Positions 21,676 to 22,722 of a DNA stretch of 22,722 nt are shown here, in pieces; positions within the stretch are counted from its first letter, which is position 1; each line of letters begins with the position of its first letter. A program made the translations under genes and the position numbers. Origin of the DNA: an uncultured Oscillospiraceae bacterium (lineage in GTDB: Bacteria; Bacillota; Clostridia; Oscillospirales; Oscillospiraceae); assembly GCA_937915075.1 (NCBI GenBank), contig CALDMA010000301.1, forward strand, positions 1 through 22,722, given 5' to 3'. Below the pieces are notes generated by a model. That model saw nothing but the letters and a program-made list of their open reading frames with translations. It did not search any database and was not told the DNA's origin.

Positions 21676-21993
21676 GTGGAAAAGATCGTTCAATACTGCG
21701 AGGAGACGATGGAAATCATCGAGCACTGCGGCGGCACAAAGGAAGGTTTTATGAACGACAGAATCTGTCGCAACGCATGCACCACAACCTTGACGCAGAT
21801 TGGAGAATCGGCGAACAGATTGAGCGAGCCGGCGAAGTGCCAGATGAATGTGATTTCATGGAACCTGATTCGCGGGATGCGCAACATCCTGGTGCATGAC
21901 TACATAAGCGTGGACTGGAGCATGATCTGGTCGACCATTACGAACGATATTCCCATTCTCAAGCTGGTATGCGAGGGATATCTGAAGAACTGA
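21676..21993 (+). CDS. hepT: HEPN RNase toxin (HepT-like, DUF86), possibly 5' damaged
   Basis: This protein has 105 residues from the GTG at 21676. It carries the HEPN catalytic motif R-N-I-L-V-H (Arg69 to His74) followed by DY with Tyr76, which is the Tyr targeted by AMP transfer in related pairs. The helical body includes CRNACTTTLTQIGESANRLSE. The expected start, ATG 21646, overlaps the MNT stop and reads MSNEERD, then TGA at 21667, then TAC CTC and the present frame. The full frame would be MSNEERD-stop-YLVEKIV. This looks like a nonsense change that removes the normal start. Translation from GTG would lose about 10 residues. A strong terminator follows. Confidence 0.85.
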   Translation: MEKIVQYCEETMEIIEHCGGTKEGFMNDRICRNACTTTLTQIGESANRLSEPAKCQMNVISWNLIRGMRNILVHDYISVDWSMIWSTITNDIPILKLVCEGYLKN

Positions 21994-22007
21994 ACAACAA
22001 AAATCGG

Positions 22008-22047
22008 AAAAATCCGAGGCCGAAAAAGGCTTCGGATTTTTCTTTTT
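22008..22047 (+). terminator. Strong intrinsic terminator (bidirectional)
   Basis: AAAAATCCGAGGCC pairs with GGCTTCGGATTTTT over 14 bp with one G-U pair. The loop is 6 nt and a further CTTTTT follows. It ends the MNT/HEPN operon and separates it from the glycyl-radical gene. Confidence 0.9.
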
Positions 22048-22082
22048 GCCGTTTTCAAAAAAAAAATAAAGGGGAAAACGAG

Positions 22083-22358
22083 ATGTACCAAGTTGAGGTA
22101 AAAAAACCCGATGGGCGGGAAATCAGCCCGGAAGAAATCGCGGCCTACCGGGAACTGGCGGAAAACAAATACGGCGAGCGGCTGAAGGGGCTGGAAATCG
22201 CGTTCGACGGGGAGGACGCGATTTTGACCTTCCGCCTTGCGGAGCCGGCAAAATTCGAGCGCGTGCGGCGGATTACGGGCTATCTGGTGGGGACGATGGA
22301 CAAATGGAACGACGCAAAGCGCGCCGAGGAAAAGGAGCGGGTGAAGCATGGAATGTGA
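22083..22358 (+). CDS. Free-standing NrdD glycyl-radical protein
   Basis: This protein has 91 residues from ATG 22083, which follows AAAGGGG. Residues 58-89 match the C-terminal loop of class III ribonucleotide reductase: FERVRRITGYLVG, then MDKWNDAKRAEEKERVKHG. Gly66 is the expected radical site. The first 55 residues (MYQVEVKKPDGREISPEEIA onward) form an extra domain with beta-helix-like composition, not part of normal NrdD, which may dock onto the NrdD core. The gene has its own ribosome site and lies 1.24 kb after the nrdD core, across a terminator and two toxin-antitoxin-type loci. It overlaps the next gene by 11 bp. It resembles in principle the spare glycyl-radical protein GrcA/YfiD of pyruvate formate-lyase. 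An alternative is that it repairs or serves a host NrdD. Confidence 0.85.
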   Translation: MYQVEVKKPDGREISPEEIAAYRELAENKYGERLKGLEIAFDGEDAILTFRLAEPAKFERVRRITGYLVGTMDKWNDAKRAEEKERVKHGM

Positions 22359-22503
22359 AATCAGGCGCGACGAGCGCGGCTACTACACGCTGACCCTCGA
22401 CGGCCGGTTTGAAGGGAACTACGACAGCTACATGGAAGCGGCCGAGGCCTATGAGGAAATCGTCTACGGCGAAAAGCCCGCGAAGGAGCGGGAGAGCGCA
22501 TGA
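22348..22503 (+). CDS. Very small protein, unknown function
   Basis: This 51-residue protein starts at ATG 22348 inside the end of the glycyl-radical gene. Its own end overlaps the next start by ATGA, so it is coupled on both sides. It begins MECEIRRDERGYYTLTLDGRF, contains NYDSYMEAAEAYEEI and ends in a charged tail. The N-terminal half looks like a small beta hairpin followed by a helix. I do not recognise it. Confidence 0.6.
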   Translation: MECEIRRDERGYYTLTLDGRFEGNYDSYMEAAEAYEEIVYGEKPAKERESA

Positions 22504-22722
22504 AGGGCTGGGAAAGCGCGTCGCAGGCGCTTATCATTTTGCTGATCGTCATCGCCGCGTACGTGGCGGCGACGGTGGCGGCGGGACAGACGGCCTGGCC
22601 GGCAATCTGCTGCTACTGGACGATATTGACGGCAAAGAACCTGTGCGACCTGATGGCGAAAAAGAAGGGAGGCCCGAAGGGCCGACTAGGTGTTGAGGAC
22701 AGCGCCGAAGGCGCTCCGCAGA
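22500..22722 (+). CDS. Small membrane protein, 3' end cut by window
   Basis: This partial gene encodes at least 74 residues. It begins MKGWESASQALIILLIVIAA with a hydrophobic segment, followed by a second one around WPAICCYWTILTA. Near residue 55 the frame enters family 1 copy H and continues as GGPKGRLGVEDSAEGAPQ, in the same frame as in the gene at 17675. The start overlaps the previous gene by ATGA. The true end lies beyond the window. Confidence 0.6.
   Translation, partial: MKGWESASQALIILLIVIAAYVAATVAAGQTAWPAICCYWTILTAKNLCDLMAKKKGGPKGRLGVEDSAEGAPQ
22666..22722 (+). repeat. Family 1 structured repeat, copy H (cut by window)
   Basis: It begins AGGGAGGCCCGAAGGGCC, then GACTA, GGTGTT, GAGGAC and the AGCGCC-GAA-GGCGCT hairpin, and runs to the window end. 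It is identical to copy G in the visible part apart from one base in the first hairpin. Confidence 0.9.

Overview
This window reads as part of the genome of a tailed bacteriophage (or prophage) of a strictly anaerobic, GC-rich Firmicute, probably from the gut. That is inferred from gene content, not from a database match. All convincing genes lie on the + strand, are short and tightly packed, and use Shine-Dalgarno sites and the standard stop codons. Oxygen-sensitive class III ribonucleotide reductase sequences point to an anaerobic host.

Layout. (1) 193-600: a RinA/ArpU-like late regulator. (2) 600-10400: about twenty small genes. Many encode one or two membrane segments. Three are paralogous DUF6353-type membrane proteins; a dCMP deaminase and a DUF3310 protein are also present. 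Intrinsic terminators punctuate this region. Five small genes each follow a conserved 25-bp motif and precede a hairpin, so they look like separate transcription cassettes. (3) 10427-16444: the replication block. A 1382-residue protein combines an SF3 helicase, a PrimPol-like domain, a 3'-5' exonuclease and a family B DNA polymerase. It is followed by an SSB-like protein and an SF2 helicase. (4) 16680-20844: small genes, then folD and the catalytic core of anaerobic ribonucleotide reductase (nrdD). (5) 20845-22722: an orphan HicB-like protein, an MNT/HEPN (MntA/HepT) toxin-antitoxin pair, and a separate 91-residue protein carrying the NrdD glycyl-radical site. Two more small genes follow, the last cut by the window end.

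The dCMP deaminase, FolD and the split NrdD supply nucleotides and one-carbon units to the replication block. The most striking features are: a class III ribonucleotide reductase whose glycyl-radical loop is a free-standing protein; a repeat family of about 97 nt (eight copies) with compensatory base changes in its stems, so probably structured RNA or a mobile element of that kind; a second family of about 200 nt with several hairpins (three copies), one copy of which is interrupted by two members of the first family; and the fused replication protein.
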